From an uncultured Prevotella sp. (lineage in GTDB: Bacteria > Bacteroidota > Bacteroidia > Bacteroidales > Bacteroidaceae), in the NCBI GenBank assembly GCA_900547085.1, contig URFI01000013.1, positions 1 through 19,341 of the forward strand: 19,341 nucleotides of DNA. The letters are read 5' to 3'. Made by a program: the position numbers and the translations under genes. Positions 1-7,262 of the stretch are shown piece after piece. Each line of letters begins with the position of its first letter. The stretch's first letter is position 1. Below the pieces are notes generated by a model. It ran no database searches. It was given only the letters and a program-made list of their open reading frames with translations, and was not told where the DNA came from.

Positions 1-237
1 CCTGAAAGATTAGTGCTTACCATCGAAATAGAGAATCTGCCGTATGCCGCCAAGCTCTTTCCGTACATGCAGTGCGTGAGGTTCCTGGCCGATTACATCA
101 ATGGTGATACCTATTATAAAATCAACTACGACAAACATAATTTGGTGCGCGCGCAGAATCAGTTGTGTTTGTTCCGTCGTGTTTGCGCTCATGAACCCGA
201 AATGGTGTCCTTCATTCATACTTGTCTGAATCAATAA
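1..237 (+). CDS. C-terminal end of a phosphotransferase (aminoglycoside phosphotransferase/N-acetylhexosamine kinase-like), 5' truncated
   Basis: The reading frame is open from the first base of the window to a TAA at 235-237, so the gene begins upstream and only about 78 C-terminal residues are visible. An internal GTG at 13 is not a convincing start because coding character continues before it. The tail contains RFLADYINGDTYYKI followed by HNLVRAQNQ. From memory this pattern closes Bacteroidetes proteins of the phosphotransferase enzyme family (APH fold), which act as sugar or amino-sugar 1-kinases in the cytoplasm. The kinase motifs (Brenner HxD, DFG-like) lie outside the window, so catalytic competence cannot be judged. 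The next gene starts 7 nt after the stop on the same strand, suggesting an operon with the CBM9-like protein. The family call is moderate and the substrate is unknown. Confidence 0.6.
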   Translation, partial: PERLVLTIEIENLPYAAKLFPYMQCVRFLADYINGDTYYKINYDKHNLVRAQNQLCLFRRVCAHEPEMVSFIHTCLNQ

Positions 238-244
238 ATCTGTC

Positions 245-898
245 ATGGAAAAACTAACAGTTAAGAAACTCAAGCAGCATCCTTATGCCGCAGCCATCAT
301 TCCTTCTATGATGGATGAGGAGGGGGTGGAATATCATGTCATTAATCATGCCAACTGGGCCGAGAAATATCCCTATACACCACAGGTAGTCTTTCGAATT
401 GCTTATAGTGACCGCGCTATCTTCTTGCATTATCGTGTGAAAGAGGACTCTATCCGCGCGGCGGCTCCTCATGATAATGGGCATGTTTGGGAGGACTCCT
501 GTTGCGAATTTTTCTCACAGCCCGCCGATGATGGCACCTATTATAATATAGAATGCAATTGTGGAGGAACCATCTTAGTGGGATGTGGCAAAGGAAGAGA
601 AGGCAGAACGTTAGCCCCTCAGACGGTATTAGACCAGGTTGACCGCTGGTCATCGCTTGGTCGTAGACCTTTTGAAGAACTCAAAGGGCCTTATGATTGG
701 CAGATGGCTTTCATCATTCCGTTCAAGACTTTCTTCATGCATGACATCAAATCCCTGAGTGGTAAGACCATCCGCGCCAACTTCTACAAGTGTGGTGACG
801 CCCTGAAGAAGCCGCATTTCCTATCATGGAATCCTATCAACATCAAGAAACCCGATTTCCATCGTCCCGATTTCTTTGGTGAAATCACGTTTGAGTAG
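245..898 (+). CDS. CBM9-like (carbohydrate-binding family 9-like) protein
   Basis: This 217-residue protein has no signal peptide or membrane segment, so it is probably cytoplasmic. The central block around residues 48-105 reads like the Bacteroidetes CBM9-like/DUF1083 family: a VFRIAYSDRAIFLHYRV strand, then VWEDSCCEFF and YYNIECNCGG. The later W-IPF pattern (WQMAFIIPFKTFF) and FHRPDFFGEITFE end are also typical. Founding CBM9 modules of xylanases bind reducing sugar ends; the stand-alone Bacteroidales versions have no established role. The ATG at 245 follows the phosphotransferase stop by 7 nt, so the two are probably co-transcribed, which fits a role near sugar metabolism (inference). Length is normal for the family. 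Confidence 0.75.
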   Translation: MEKLTVKKLKQHPYAAAIIPSMMDEEGVEYHVINHANWAEKYPYTPQVVFRIAYSDRAIFLHYRVKEDSIRAAAPHDNGHVWEDSCCEFFSQPADDGTYYNIECNCGGTILVGCGKGREGRTLAPQTVLDQVDRWSSLGRRPFEELKGPYDWQMAFIIPFKTFFMHDIKSLSGKTIRANFYKCGDALKKPHFLSWNPINIKKPDFHRPDFFGEITFE

Positions 899-959
899 AT
901 GAGTACCTGGGCGGTTTTCATTCTTTCCTTTGTGATAAGTTGTTTAGGAAAGAAATGAT

Positions 960-967
960 TAACTTTG
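960..967 (+). promoter_or_regulatory. Bacteroidetes -7 promoter box before the PBP4 gene
   Basis: TAACTTTG matches the Bacteroidetes sigma-ABfr -7 consensus TAnnTTTG. A TTG at 940-942 lies about 17 bp upstream and could serve as a weak -33 element. The expected start of transcription falls within a few bases of the ATG at 974, implying a leaderless or nearly leaderless mRNA. Confidence 0.55.
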
Positions 968-973
968 CAGCCT

Positions 974-2215
974 ATGAGGAAAATCTTTAGAACGATGGCG
1001 GTTGCGCCAACTTCGTTGATGATTTTGATGAGTGTTGCGCTGCTGTTCGCGGCCTGTAGTGATACCCATCAGAAAGAACCGAAAGGAAAGAAACTTGATA
1101 TAGCGATTGACGATAGCTTGCGTTCACGCCTGGTAGTATTCGCACAAGGCTCCAGGGTGCAGGGTAAGTTCGCCTTTCATGTGTACGACCTAACCGCGGA
1201 CAAGCCCGTGTATGGTTACCAAGAAACCTTGTCACAGCCTTCGGCATCGTGCCTGAAGTTGCTCTGTGGCGTGGCGGGTTTACACCTCTTGGGCAGCGAC
1301 TATCTGTATATTACGGGCCTGTATCAGCGGGGAAAGGTGTCTGATGGCGTCCTGCAAGGCGACCTAACCTTCAAGGGAAGCCTGGATCCACAGCTCAACG
1401 AACAGGAGCTTGTGCGATTTGGGCAGGCTGCAAAGAAGAGAGGTATCAATAGGGTGACAGGCAAGATTTATGTAGATCTTGTGATTCAGGAGCCTGTGAA
1501 AAGCGAAGAGCATTGGTATCCGTGGGATTTATCTTTCAGTCGATACGGCTTGTTTTACAAAGGTGCGCCTCGAGTGATGAGGAGTTTGAAGAGTGTGATG
1601 CGCACTCAAGGTATCGCTTTCGCTGACAGTCAGGTGGTATTGGGTACAATGCCCGCTGGATCAAAGGCTATTTACAGATACGGTACCCCCATCCATCGTA
1701 TTGTCAAGCGCATGTGGAAGAACAGTTCCAACACCCAGTCCACCGCATTACTGTACACCATTGGCCACCATATAAACACACAAGCCGACCCAACAGCCAC
1801 AGGGGTAGCATATCTTAGAAAGTTTTTAAGGGAAGATCTCGGCATGACCGACACCTCATTGGTTGTACACGATGGGTGTGGTTTGTGTACCCACAATCAT
1901 CTTTCTCCCAAAGCATTGACAGCGATTCTCGTGTATGGCTATAAGGATAAGAGTATTCATACGATGCTTATGCAAAACCTTGCGATAGCTGGCGTAGATG
2001 GTTCGTTGGCACATGAGATGACAGGACCCAAGACAAGAGGCAAGATACACGCTAAAACGGGTACTCTGTCTCATCCTTATGGCATCAGCTCACTGGCGGG
2101 ATATTGCCGTGGAAGCAACGGACACGACTTGGCATTTGCCGTGATGAGCAGCGAGATGTCTGTCCTTGATGCCCGCGTACTGCAACGTAGGTTGTGCGAG
2201 AAACTGGTGGAGTGA
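974..2215 (+). CDS. dacB: PBP4-type D-alanyl-D-alanine carboxypeptidase/endopeptidase, lipoprotein (peptidase S13)
   Basis: Peptidase family S13 enzymes remove terminal D-Ala from, or cleave cross-links in, peptidoglycan in the periplasm. All three penicillin-binding motifs are visible in order: SxxK as SCLK near residue 92, SxN as SSN near residue 253, and KTG in HAKTGTL near residue 363. The start at 974 gives MRKIFRT plus a hydrophobic stretch ending LLFAAC, a lipobox with Cys at about residue 28, so the protein is predicted to be a lipoprotein. A TTG at 965 is in frame but sits inside the promoter box. At 413 residues it is somewhat shorter than E. coli PBP4, mostly in the region between SxxK and SxN. 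The usual DGSGLS block reads DGCGLC here. The gene appears monocistronic, between its own promoter and a hairpin terminator. Confidence 0.88.
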   Translation: MRKIFRTMAVAPTSLMILMSVALLFAACSDTHQKEPKGKKLDIAIDDSLRSRLVVFAQGSRVQGKFAFHVYDLTADKPVYGYQETLSQPSASCLKLLCGVAGLHLLGSDYLYITGLYQRGKVSDGVLQGDLTFKGSLDPQLNEQELVRFGQAAKKRGINRVTGKIYVDLVIQEPVKSEEHWYPWDLSFSRYGLFYKGAPRVMRSLKSVMRTQGIAFADSQVVLGTMPAGSKAIYRYGTPIHRIVKRMWKNSSNTQSTALLYTIGHHINTQADPTATGVAYLRKFLREDLGMTDTSLVVHDGCGLCTHNHLSPKALTAILVYGYKDKSIHTMLMQNLAIAGVDGSLAHEMTGPKTRGKIHAKTGTLSHPYGISSLAGYCRGSNGHDLAFAVMSSEMSVLDARVLQRRLCEKLVE

Positions 2216-2232
2216 CAAGTGTATTCTTACGA

Positions 2233-2280
2233 AAATGCCGTGTATCAATACCCCAATTGCGCTATTGATACACGGCATTT
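2233..2280. terminator. Bidirectional hairpin terminator between convergent genes
   Basis: A perfect 18-bp inverted repeat (2233-2250 and 2263-2280) with a 12-nt loop lies between the stop of the PBP4 gene (2215) and the stop of the DUF4249 gene (2305). The arms begin with AAA and end with TTT, so a short U tract is available on either strand. Position and symmetry fit a terminator shared by both genes. Confidence 0.8.
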
Positions 2281-2304
2281 CGCATGTTTTGTCTTCCTAT
2301 CCTA

Positions 2305-3366
2305 TCACTCGTATAGGTGCGGATATCGATCAGTTCCGTAAACATGAACTGGTATTGATTTCGATGTGTAGAATCCTACCAAGCCTGTTCCGCCCTTGAC
2401 ATTGGATGGCATCTTGATGGGACCGGTCAAATCGTTGTAGTCATCATAATACGTTGACTTCTTCAAATTCATAGCTTTCAGATAGTAATAGGCCGCTGAT
2501 GTGTACGATGAGATGGTTGCCACCAAGTCAAGCGATGTCTTCATCTCTGGATCAGATATCCTATTGAATAGGTATAGTTTGGAATATACGCTGATGGAAC
2601 ATTCCTGTCCGTTGAACAAAAGGTCGTTAAAGACGCCCATCTGGTTCACCACATTGTTGGGTGAGGCAAAGCCCATGTCTGTTGAAGGTGTGCAGACCCT
2701 GCCTTCCATGATGATTGGGTCGCCCGTGGCAATGTACGAACTGCCCATGTCGCTGACGAAATATCGGTAGGTGGCCTCTTTTCTTCGCAGCGTGTAGTTA
2801 AACTGTGTGTTCATGATAGTCTGGTATCCTGCCAGCGTCAGACGGTAATAATCGGCCTGCTTTCCATTGTCTTGAAATGAGAGATTGATTTTTTGCAGGT
2901 TGTCTACCCGCGCCATTTCATATTCGTCCACATAGCTTACGTCCTTGATAAACTCGGTGCTGATGTGTTCAATCTTGTCAATGGGCTGCGGCACCGTCTC
3001 CTCAATAGTAGCCTGATAGTTGTTGTCAGGTGTGGATACCTCGATGCGCACATGGTCGCCTGGGTTGAAACGACCATGGATAATGTATTGTTCCGAACCC
3101 GCTGGAAGCTCATGAACGGTCTCGCGCAGGTTCCCGTTGACCGATATTTTGATAGTGGCATCGGTGACAATCGTAGGATGGTCAATACCCGTGAACGACA
3201 CCAACAGCCTGTTAACGGTGCTGTCGGCATTGATGAATCCATTCACCGATAGTTGCTTGCTGGCCGTCTTCGTGTCAAGTTCCAACTCGTTCTCGCATGC
3301 TGACAAACCGAAGAGCATGACTGAGAGACAACAATATATATAAGTTTTCATTCTATTCATTGTCAT
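2305..3366 (-). CDS. DUF4249 family outer-membrane-associated lipoprotein
   Basis: The 353-residue protein starts with a short basic region, a hydrophobic stretch and a lipobox LSAC; the following acidic residues (ENELEL) resemble Bacteroidetes lipoprotein surface-export signals. The N-terminal half (SVNGFINADSTVNRLLVSFT, then a NDATIKIS-like strand and GDHVRIEVSTPDNNYQA) matches DUF4249, a Bacteroidota family encoded beside TonB receptors. Its function is unknown; a role as accessory or substrate-binding partner of the receptor is inference from pairing. The first ATG shares one base with the receptor stop (TAATG), showing translational coupling. In-frame ATGs at 3360 and 3351 are alternatives, the last giving the most compact signal peptide (MKTYIYCCLSVMLFGLSAC). 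Confidence 0.85.
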   Translation of the reverse strand: MTMNRMKTYIYCCLSVMLFGLSACENELELDTKTASKQLSVNGFINADSTVNRLLVSFTGIDHPTIVTDATIKISVNGNLRETVHELPAGSEQYIIHGRFNPGDHVRIEVSTPDNNYQATIEETVPQPIDKIEHISTEFIKDVSYVDEYEMARVDNLQKINLSFQDNGKQADYYRLTLAGYQTIMNTQFNYTLRRKEATYRYFVSDMGSSYIATGDPIIMEGRVCTPSTDMGFASPNNVVNQMGVFNDLLFNGQECSISVYSKLYLFNRISDPEMKTSLDLVATISSYTSAAYYYLKAMNLKKSTYYDDYNDLTGPIKMPSNVKGGTGLVGFYTSKSIPVHVYGTDRYPHLYE

Positions 3367-5747
3367 TAGAATTTATAGGTGAGGGTGAACGACGGCAGAC
3401 AGGGCAGCAACGTGTATTTGGACAGCTTGTTCGGCACTTCCTTACCGTACTCGTCAGTCTTTCTCAGTATGAAGTTTGGGTTCATTGCATTGTAGGCATT
3501 GTACACGCTGATGTTCCATGTTCGCTCAACGCCCCGTTTCAGTGTCTTGCGGAAGTTGATGCCTAAGCAGAGCAGGTGCGTAGGCGGAAGTCTGTAATTG
3601 TTGCGACTTGATACATAACTACTCTCTCCGATGCTTTCGGGACTCATCTCGTATCCTTTCTGCAAGGATATCGTTGCGGTTGCTCCAGAGTAGAAAGACC
3701 ATGTTGCATCTAAGTCGATGCGCTTGGTCATCTTCCAGTTTGCCACCATATTCACATTGTGCCGCCTGTCGTAGGTGAAGGGGAATCGCTCTCCACCATT
3801 CACGCCACTGTCCTCGCTGAACTTGCGGTCACTCTTGGAAAGCGTGTAAGATAGCCATCCTGTTGCACGTCCTGTGGTGCGTCGCAACATCAGTTCGATG
3901 CCTTTTGAACGTCCCTCACCCATGCTGACCAGACGTTCCCAGTTGCCCGAGAATCCCATAAAGCTCATGCCGTCCTTGTATTCCAGCACGTTGTCGAGCT
4001 GCTTGTAATAGCCTTCAGCCGATAGTTCCCAATCTTTCCAGCCTGTGTAGTAGGCGCCAACACTATATTGTCTTGACCTTTCCGGTTTGATGTTGTCGGT
4101 GATAGGAACCCACAAGTCGGTGGGAAGAGCAATGGGCATCGAGGTGAGCAGGTGGATATATTGCGACATCTCGCTGTACGATGCCTTTAGTGCCACGTCG
4201 GGCAGGGCTTGCCAGCGCAGCGAAACACGCGGTTGAAACGTGAAGTACGACTTGTTCCTGACATGGAACATCGACACAGACCCACCGGCATTGAGGGTAA
4301 GAGATGGCAAAATCCGCCAGTCGTCCTCGGCATAAGCCAAGGCCTCGTGTGCGTAGATGGGATTGCTGGGGGAAGAATACTCGCCCGATCTGTTCACCTT
4401 TCCATCCTTTCCCTCTTCCGTGAAGCTGCTTCCAGAGGTCTCTGGGCTGAAGGTATGATAGGTGTAGGACGACCCGAACTTGATTCTATGTGAGGGAAGC
4501 GGCTCGTAATCAAAGTCGATGGCGGCCGACCAGTCACGTATTTTCGACCGGTAGCTGGCGCTGTTCTTCTCAAGAACGTCGGTGCGCCATGAATGATCGT
4601 AGCTGTCCAGGTGCATATTGTAATGGTTATAAGCCGCCGTGATGTTGGCAAAGAGGTTGTTACTGAAGATGTGGTTCCATCGCAGTGAGGCGATGGTGTT
4701 TCCCCAGTTGATGTCGTCACCGTAGGCAGAATTGATTTCGAAGCTGGATGAGCTGTAGCGATCCTTGTAGTCTTCTTTCAACATGTCGTGTCCTCGGTAC
4801 ACACTCAGATACAATCGGTCTGTATGCGAGAAGCGGTGGTTGAGCTTGAAGTGAAGGTCATAGAACTGATAGCCAAACTTTTCGTCGTCCTTCATGAACG
4901 GTTGCAACACCCAGTTGATGTAGGTGGTGCGCGCCGAGAAGTTGAATGAGGTGCGATTCTTTACGATAGGCCCTTCCAACTGCACCCTACTGGTGAGCAA
5001 ACCCAGCGATGCCGTTCCGTGAAAGTGGTTCATGTCGCCATCCTTCGTCCTAACATCAATGACTGATGACAACCGCCCATTGTAGCGTGCGGGATAAGAA
5101 CTTTTGTAGAAGGTGACCTTCTTCAAAGCCTCTGGTGTGAACACCGAGAAGAAACCAAACAGGTGATCAATCTTGTAAATGGGCGTGCCGTCGAGCAAAA
5201 TTAGGTTCTCGTCACCATTGCCTCCCCTGACATAGAGCACCGATCCACCATCTGATCCCGGCTGAACGCCAGGCATGAGCTGAATGGTTCTGATGACATC
5301 CGTCTCACCAAGTAGTGAGGGCGTGTGTTCTATCTGGCTTACACCAATGTCTGTCACGCCCATGCCGGTGGCGAGGATTCCCGCATTATCTTTCGCCGAT
5401 GACACCACTACCTCGGGCAGGTTAGCCGATGGTGCCAGCTGGATGTTGATGACGGTATCTTTGTCCAGCACAAATGACTTCTTCATGCGTGCGTAGCCTA
5501 TATACGAATAGCTCACCTGAACCTGTCCGGCGGGGAGCGTCAGCGTGTAGAATCCATACGAGTTGGTTGTGGTCCCCATGTGGCTGTTAGTGTCTTGGAT
5601 AGTTGCCCCGAGGAGCGTTTCACTGGAGTGGATGTCCTTGACATATCCGCTGATGGTGAACCGCTTTTGGGCTGAGGCCGCAAGACACAATATGGCGGCC
5701 AAGCATAATACACATTTTTTCCAAATGTTCATAAATACAAAAAACAT
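3366..5747 (-). CDS. TonB-dependent outer-membrane receptor with N-terminal carboxypeptidase-regulatory-like domain
   Basis: The product of about 793 residues imports an unknown ligand across the outer membrane using TonB energy. Order of parts: signal peptide (KKCVLCLAAILCLAASAQ), carboxypeptidase-D-regulatory-like beta domain (about 26-110, with GYVKD, GATIQDTNS, TTTNSYGFYTL, YIGY), a linker LPEVVVSSA, a plug domain (about 120-230, with VIRTIQLMPGVQPGSDGG, LYVRGGNGDENLILLDG, NGRLSSVIDVRTKDG), then a beta-barrel ending in F (FTLTYKF). The frame stays open to 6026, but the extra 93 codons overlap the divergent DUF4250 gene and lack a signal peptide. ATG 5747 follows an AAGAAGG-like site, and ATG 5732 directly before NIWKK is an alternative. 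The downstream DUF4249 gene is coupled to it. This is not a SusC/SusD pair; no substrate can be named. Confidence 0.9.
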   Translation of the reverse strand: MFFVFMNIWKKCVLCLAAILCLAASAQKRFTISGYVKDIHSSETLLGATIQDTNSHMGTTTNSYGFYTLTLPAGQVQVSYSYIGYARMKKSFVLDKDTVINIQLAPSANLPEVVVSSAKDNAGILATGMGVTDIGVSQIEHTPSLLGETDVIRTIQLMPGVQPGSDGGSVLYVRGGNGDENLILLDGTPIYKIDHLFGFFSVFTPEALKKVTFYKSSYPARYNGRLSSVIDVRTKDGDMNHFHGTASLGLLTSRVQLEGPIVKNRTSFNFSARTTYINWVLQPFMKDDEKFGYQFYDLHFKLNHRFSHTDRLYLSVYRGHDMLKEDYKDRYSSSSFEINSAYGDDINWGNTIASLRWNHIFSNNLFANITAAYNHYNMHLDSYDHSWRTDVLEKNSASYRSKIRDWSAAIDFDYEPLPSHRIKFGSSYTYHTFSPETSGSSFTEEGKDGKVNRSGEYSSPSNPIYAHEALAYAEDDWRILPSLTLNAGGSVSMFHVRNKSYFTFQPRVSLRWQALPDVALKASYSEMSQYIHLLTSMPIALPTDLWVPITDNIKPERSRQYSVGAYYTGWKDWELSAEGYYKQLDNVLEYKDGMSFMGFSGNWERLVSMGEGRSKGIELMLRRTTGRATGWLSYTLSKSDRKFSEDSGVNGGERFPFTYDRRHNVNMVANWKMTKRIDLDATWSFYSGATATISLQKGYEMSPESIGESSYVSSRNNYRLPPTHLLCLGINFRKTLKRGVERTWNISVYNAYNAMNPNFILRKTDEYGKEVPNKLSKYTLLPCLPSFTLTYKF

Positions 5748-5803
5748 CTTGCCTTCTTGCTTCGAAGGCGTTACTAAAGAATTAGTTGTAAGAATATTGG
5801 TTG

Positions 5804-5811
5804 CAAAATTA
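5804..5811 (-). promoter_or_regulatory. -7 promoter box for the TonB receptor operon
   Basis: On the minus strand this reads TAATTTTG, a match to TAnnTTTG, about 57 bp upstream of ATG 5747. No clear TTTG -33 element is present at the usual spacing. Its position downstream of the first 70 codons of the long open frame supports the short start of the receptor. Confidence 0.5.
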
Positions 5812-5905
5812 GTAAAAATGTTGGATGCGGCCCCTTTGGCTCCATCTTTATTTTTACCCTCGCTTGTTTTTTGATGCACATCAGTATTGATGATAATTTT
5901 TTGAT

Positions 5906-5913
5906 TACCTTTG
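5906..5913 (+). promoter_or_regulatory. Candidate second -7 box upstream of DUF4250
   Basis: TACCTTTG fits TAnnTTTG in the divergent region between the TonB receptor and DUF4250. It lies further from the DUF4250 start than the box at 5978 and has no convincing -33 partner. Confidence 0.3.
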
Positions 5914-5977
5914 TCCTCCCTAAAAGACATGCCCGTTTGAGGCTCTTGGTCGCAGGGAACATGGATGTAGGCAGTTG

Positions 5978-5985
5978 TAACTTTG
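5978..5985 (+). promoter_or_regulatory. -7 promoter box for DUF4250
   Basis: TAACTTTG matches TAnnTTTG and sits 32 bp before ATG 6018. Between them is ATAGGAGA at 6004-6011, one of the few good Shine-Dalgarno-like sites in the window. Confidence 0.5.
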
Positions 5986-6017
5986 CTTGCATTCATTAAT
6001 TGATAGGAGAAAGAAAC

Positions 6018-6203
6018 ATGGATCATTTGCCATTACATGATACGCCGATGTTGGTGTCGGCCATCAACTTTTTGTTGCGTGATGAGGAGTTTGATAATCT
6101 CGACCAAATCTGTTATCACTTCAATGTTGATAGAGCTGATCTTGAAAAGCGTCTGGCAGCTGGCGGATTTCAATATTCAGCCAAACTTAACAGGGTTTGG
6201 TAG
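6018..6203 (+). CDS. DUF4250 domain-containing small protein
   Basis: The 61-residue protein starts at ATG 6018, about 7 nt after the purine-rich AGGAGA; a TTG at 6000 in the same frame is disfavoured because it precedes this site. The sequence pattern (LHDTPMLVSAINFLLRDEE, then LDQICYHFNVDRADLEKRL, then GFQYSAKLNRVW) matches DUF4250, a family of about 60 residues found in Bacteroidota and Firmicutes. It looks like a compact helical, possibly DNA-binding-like fold with a final YxxxLN segment. No function is established. It is transcribed divergently from the TonB receptor and is followed by an unusual 8-bp repeat array and another small gene, with which it may form one transcript. Confidence 0.82.
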   Translation: MDHLPLHDTPMLVSAINFLLRDEEFDNLDQICYHFNVDRADLEKRLAAGGFQYSAKLNRVW

Positions 6204-6245
6204 TGGTTGATGTTGCATCAACGGTACGTTATGCGTTGATATGGT

Positions 6246-6404
6246 AAGTTCTTAATACATAAACTTTTAACTTATTAACTCACCAACGAAATAACTCAAG
6301 AACTCACCAACTTACCAACTTATTAACTCAAAAGCTCATCATCTTACCAACTTATCAACTCACAAACTCATAAACTTATAAACTTACCAACTCATCAACT
6401 CACC
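6246..6404 (+). repeat. 8-bp tandem array, consensus AACTYAYC, almost free of G
   Basis: From 6269 to 6404 there are 17 consecutive 8-nt units, nearly all starting AACT and continuing YAYC, YATT, YACA or similar, with no spacing errors. Three more degenerate units (6246-6268, one of 7 nt) extend it upstream. Only three G residues occur in the 136 nt on the plus strand. The array ends 2 nt before ATG 6407. Because 8 is not a multiple of 3 and stops occur in all frames, it is not coding. As RNA it would be essentially unstructured. Confidence 0.92.
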
Positions 6405-6406
6405 TC

Positions 6407-6667
6407 ATGATTCCCAAAGACAGCATAGAAACAGCTTATAGTTTTTTCCATCAAAAGTGGCAGGTGTATCGTTATTCAACCATGCAGTGGCAGAAAGACG
6501 ATATTGAATATGCCATCAGTTCGTATGTGGATGGCATGAACAAAGAATTGTATGCCCTGCTGGCAAGGGGACGTGAATCCTTTTTGCAGCCATCAGAAAC
6601 TTTCGCAAGTGAAATGGCTGAGGCTGTACAACAATTGGAGAAAATGATAAATGGCATAGCAACATGA
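6407..6667 (+). CDS. Small uncharacterised protein downstream of the 8-bp array
   Basis: An 86-residue protein without signal peptide or membrane segment; I do not recognise a named family. It is rich in aromatic and acidic residues, with an N-terminal part SIETAYSFFHQKWQVYRYS and a helical C-terminal part ending AVQQLEKMINGI, so a soluble helical fold is likely. The frame has good coding character and starts exactly where the 8-bp array ends. There is no Shine-Dalgarno site; the leader is the A/C/T-only repeat. The gene lies 203 nt after DUF4250 on the same strand and may share its promoter. The sequence looks real rather than spurious, but its function is unknown. Confidence 0.65.
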   Translation: MIPKDSIETAYSFFHQKWQVYRYSTMQWQKDDIEYAISSYVDGMNKELYALLARGRESFLQPSETFASEMAEAVQQLEKMINGIAT

Positions 6668-6758
6668 GTCCTCATGCCCTCACGAGTTTCGCCTATCCAT
6701 ACCGCTATGTCTTTTTTAGGGAGAAAAATATAGGGAAACACGACTGGTGCTTCCCTAC

Positions 6759-6766
6759 TAACTTTG
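6759..6766 (+). promoter_or_regulatory. Orphan -7 promoter box
   Basis: TAACTTTG matches TAnnTTTG. It has no gene directly downstream on the plus strand, so it would drive either an untranslated RNA through the hairpin cluster at 6978-7083 or nothing. Confidence 0.3.
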
Positions 6767-6977
6767 CAACTAAGGTTTAGTTACGAATGACTGTATGCCG
6801 ACCAATTGACATGAATATTTTTTGACAACCTATCTCTTCATGCTTGAAGAATTTGCAAACAAACCTGCCTCTTGCCGTGAATACGCCCAAAATGCGGCAT
6901 GTTTGTATATCGTTAATATATAGCGATTTAAGCGTCTATCGCACGATTTTGGCCCCGCATGACAAGCCTTTTGAAGG

Positions 6978-7035
6978 GCAAAAGCATTGCATCAAGGATA
7001 ATATCTGCATGCTTTTGCGCAGCAAAGTCATGCAG
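6978..7035 (+). repeat. Two mutually exclusive hairpins
   Basis: GCAAAAGCATTGC at 6978-6990 pairs with GCATGCTTTTGC at 7007-7018 (12 bp with one bulged T). The latter segment is also the left arm of a second hairpin, in which CTGCATG at 7005-7011 pairs with CATGCAG at 7029-7035 and CTTTTGC pairs with GCAAAG inside. Only one of the two can form at a time. Confidence 0.6.
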
Positions 7036-7054
7036 ATTGTCAACCAAAGTGATG

Positions 7055-7083
7055 CTGTTTAAACAGTAAAGTCAATGCTTTAC
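7055..7083. repeat. Palindrome CTGTTTAAACAG followed by hairpin GTAAAG/CTTTAC
   Basis: A perfect 12-bp palindrome at 7055-7066 abuts a 6-bp inverted repeat (7066-7071 with 7078-7083). Together with the upstream pair of hairpins they make a dense cluster of dyad symmetry in non-coding DNA. Confidence 0.5.
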
Positions 7084-7208
7084 CGCTAAAATTTGCTTTT
7101 CCTAGCCAAATCATCCCCACCTTGCAGCCTGCTTGCCTATCGTTTTTTTCTATTTTGAAAGTTTGCAGGTGCCGTTTTTGAGGCAATAATTGGTCAAAAA
7201 ACATAACA

Positions 7209-7230
7209 ATGCGTGCGTCCCAGCACGCAT
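7209..7230 (-). terminator. Probable terminator of the LEA-like repeat-protein gene
   Basis: ATGCGTGC (7209-7216) and GCACGCAT (7223-7230) form a perfect 8-bp stem with a 6-nt loop. On the minus strand it lies 32 nt after the stop codon at 7263 and is followed by a T-rich stretch ending in TTTTTT. Confidence 0.55.
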
Positions 7231-7262
7231 GTTGCCATCATTGAATGATTCGCGCCTACGGC

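Larger units (their letters stand above)
6668..7262. other. Gene-poor intergenic stretch with several hairpins
   Basis: No convincing gene is present. The plus strand has a -7-like box TAACTTTG at 6759-6766 but only tiny open frames after it. A TTG-started 72-codon frame at 6844-7062 runs through the hairpins described separately and lacks protein-like composition. The stretch ends in the terminator-like hairpin serving the minus-strand gene at 7263. It could encode a small structured RNA or be decayed repeat sequence. Confidence 0.5.

Noticed and set aside
3360..3566. Plus-strand frames opposite the DUF4249 and TonB receptor genes
   Set aside because: Shadow frames without promoter, start context or recognisable sequence.
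5748..6026. 93-codon N-terminal extension of the TonB receptor
   Set aside because: It overlaps the divergent DUF4250 gene and both promoter boxes and would bury the signal peptide internally.
6246..6404. CRISPR-like array
   Set aside because: Units are only 8 nt with no spacers, and no cas genes are present.
6844..7062. 72-codon frame with TTG start
   Set aside because: It runs through the hairpin cluster, has no start signal and no family resemblance; non-coding structure explains it better.
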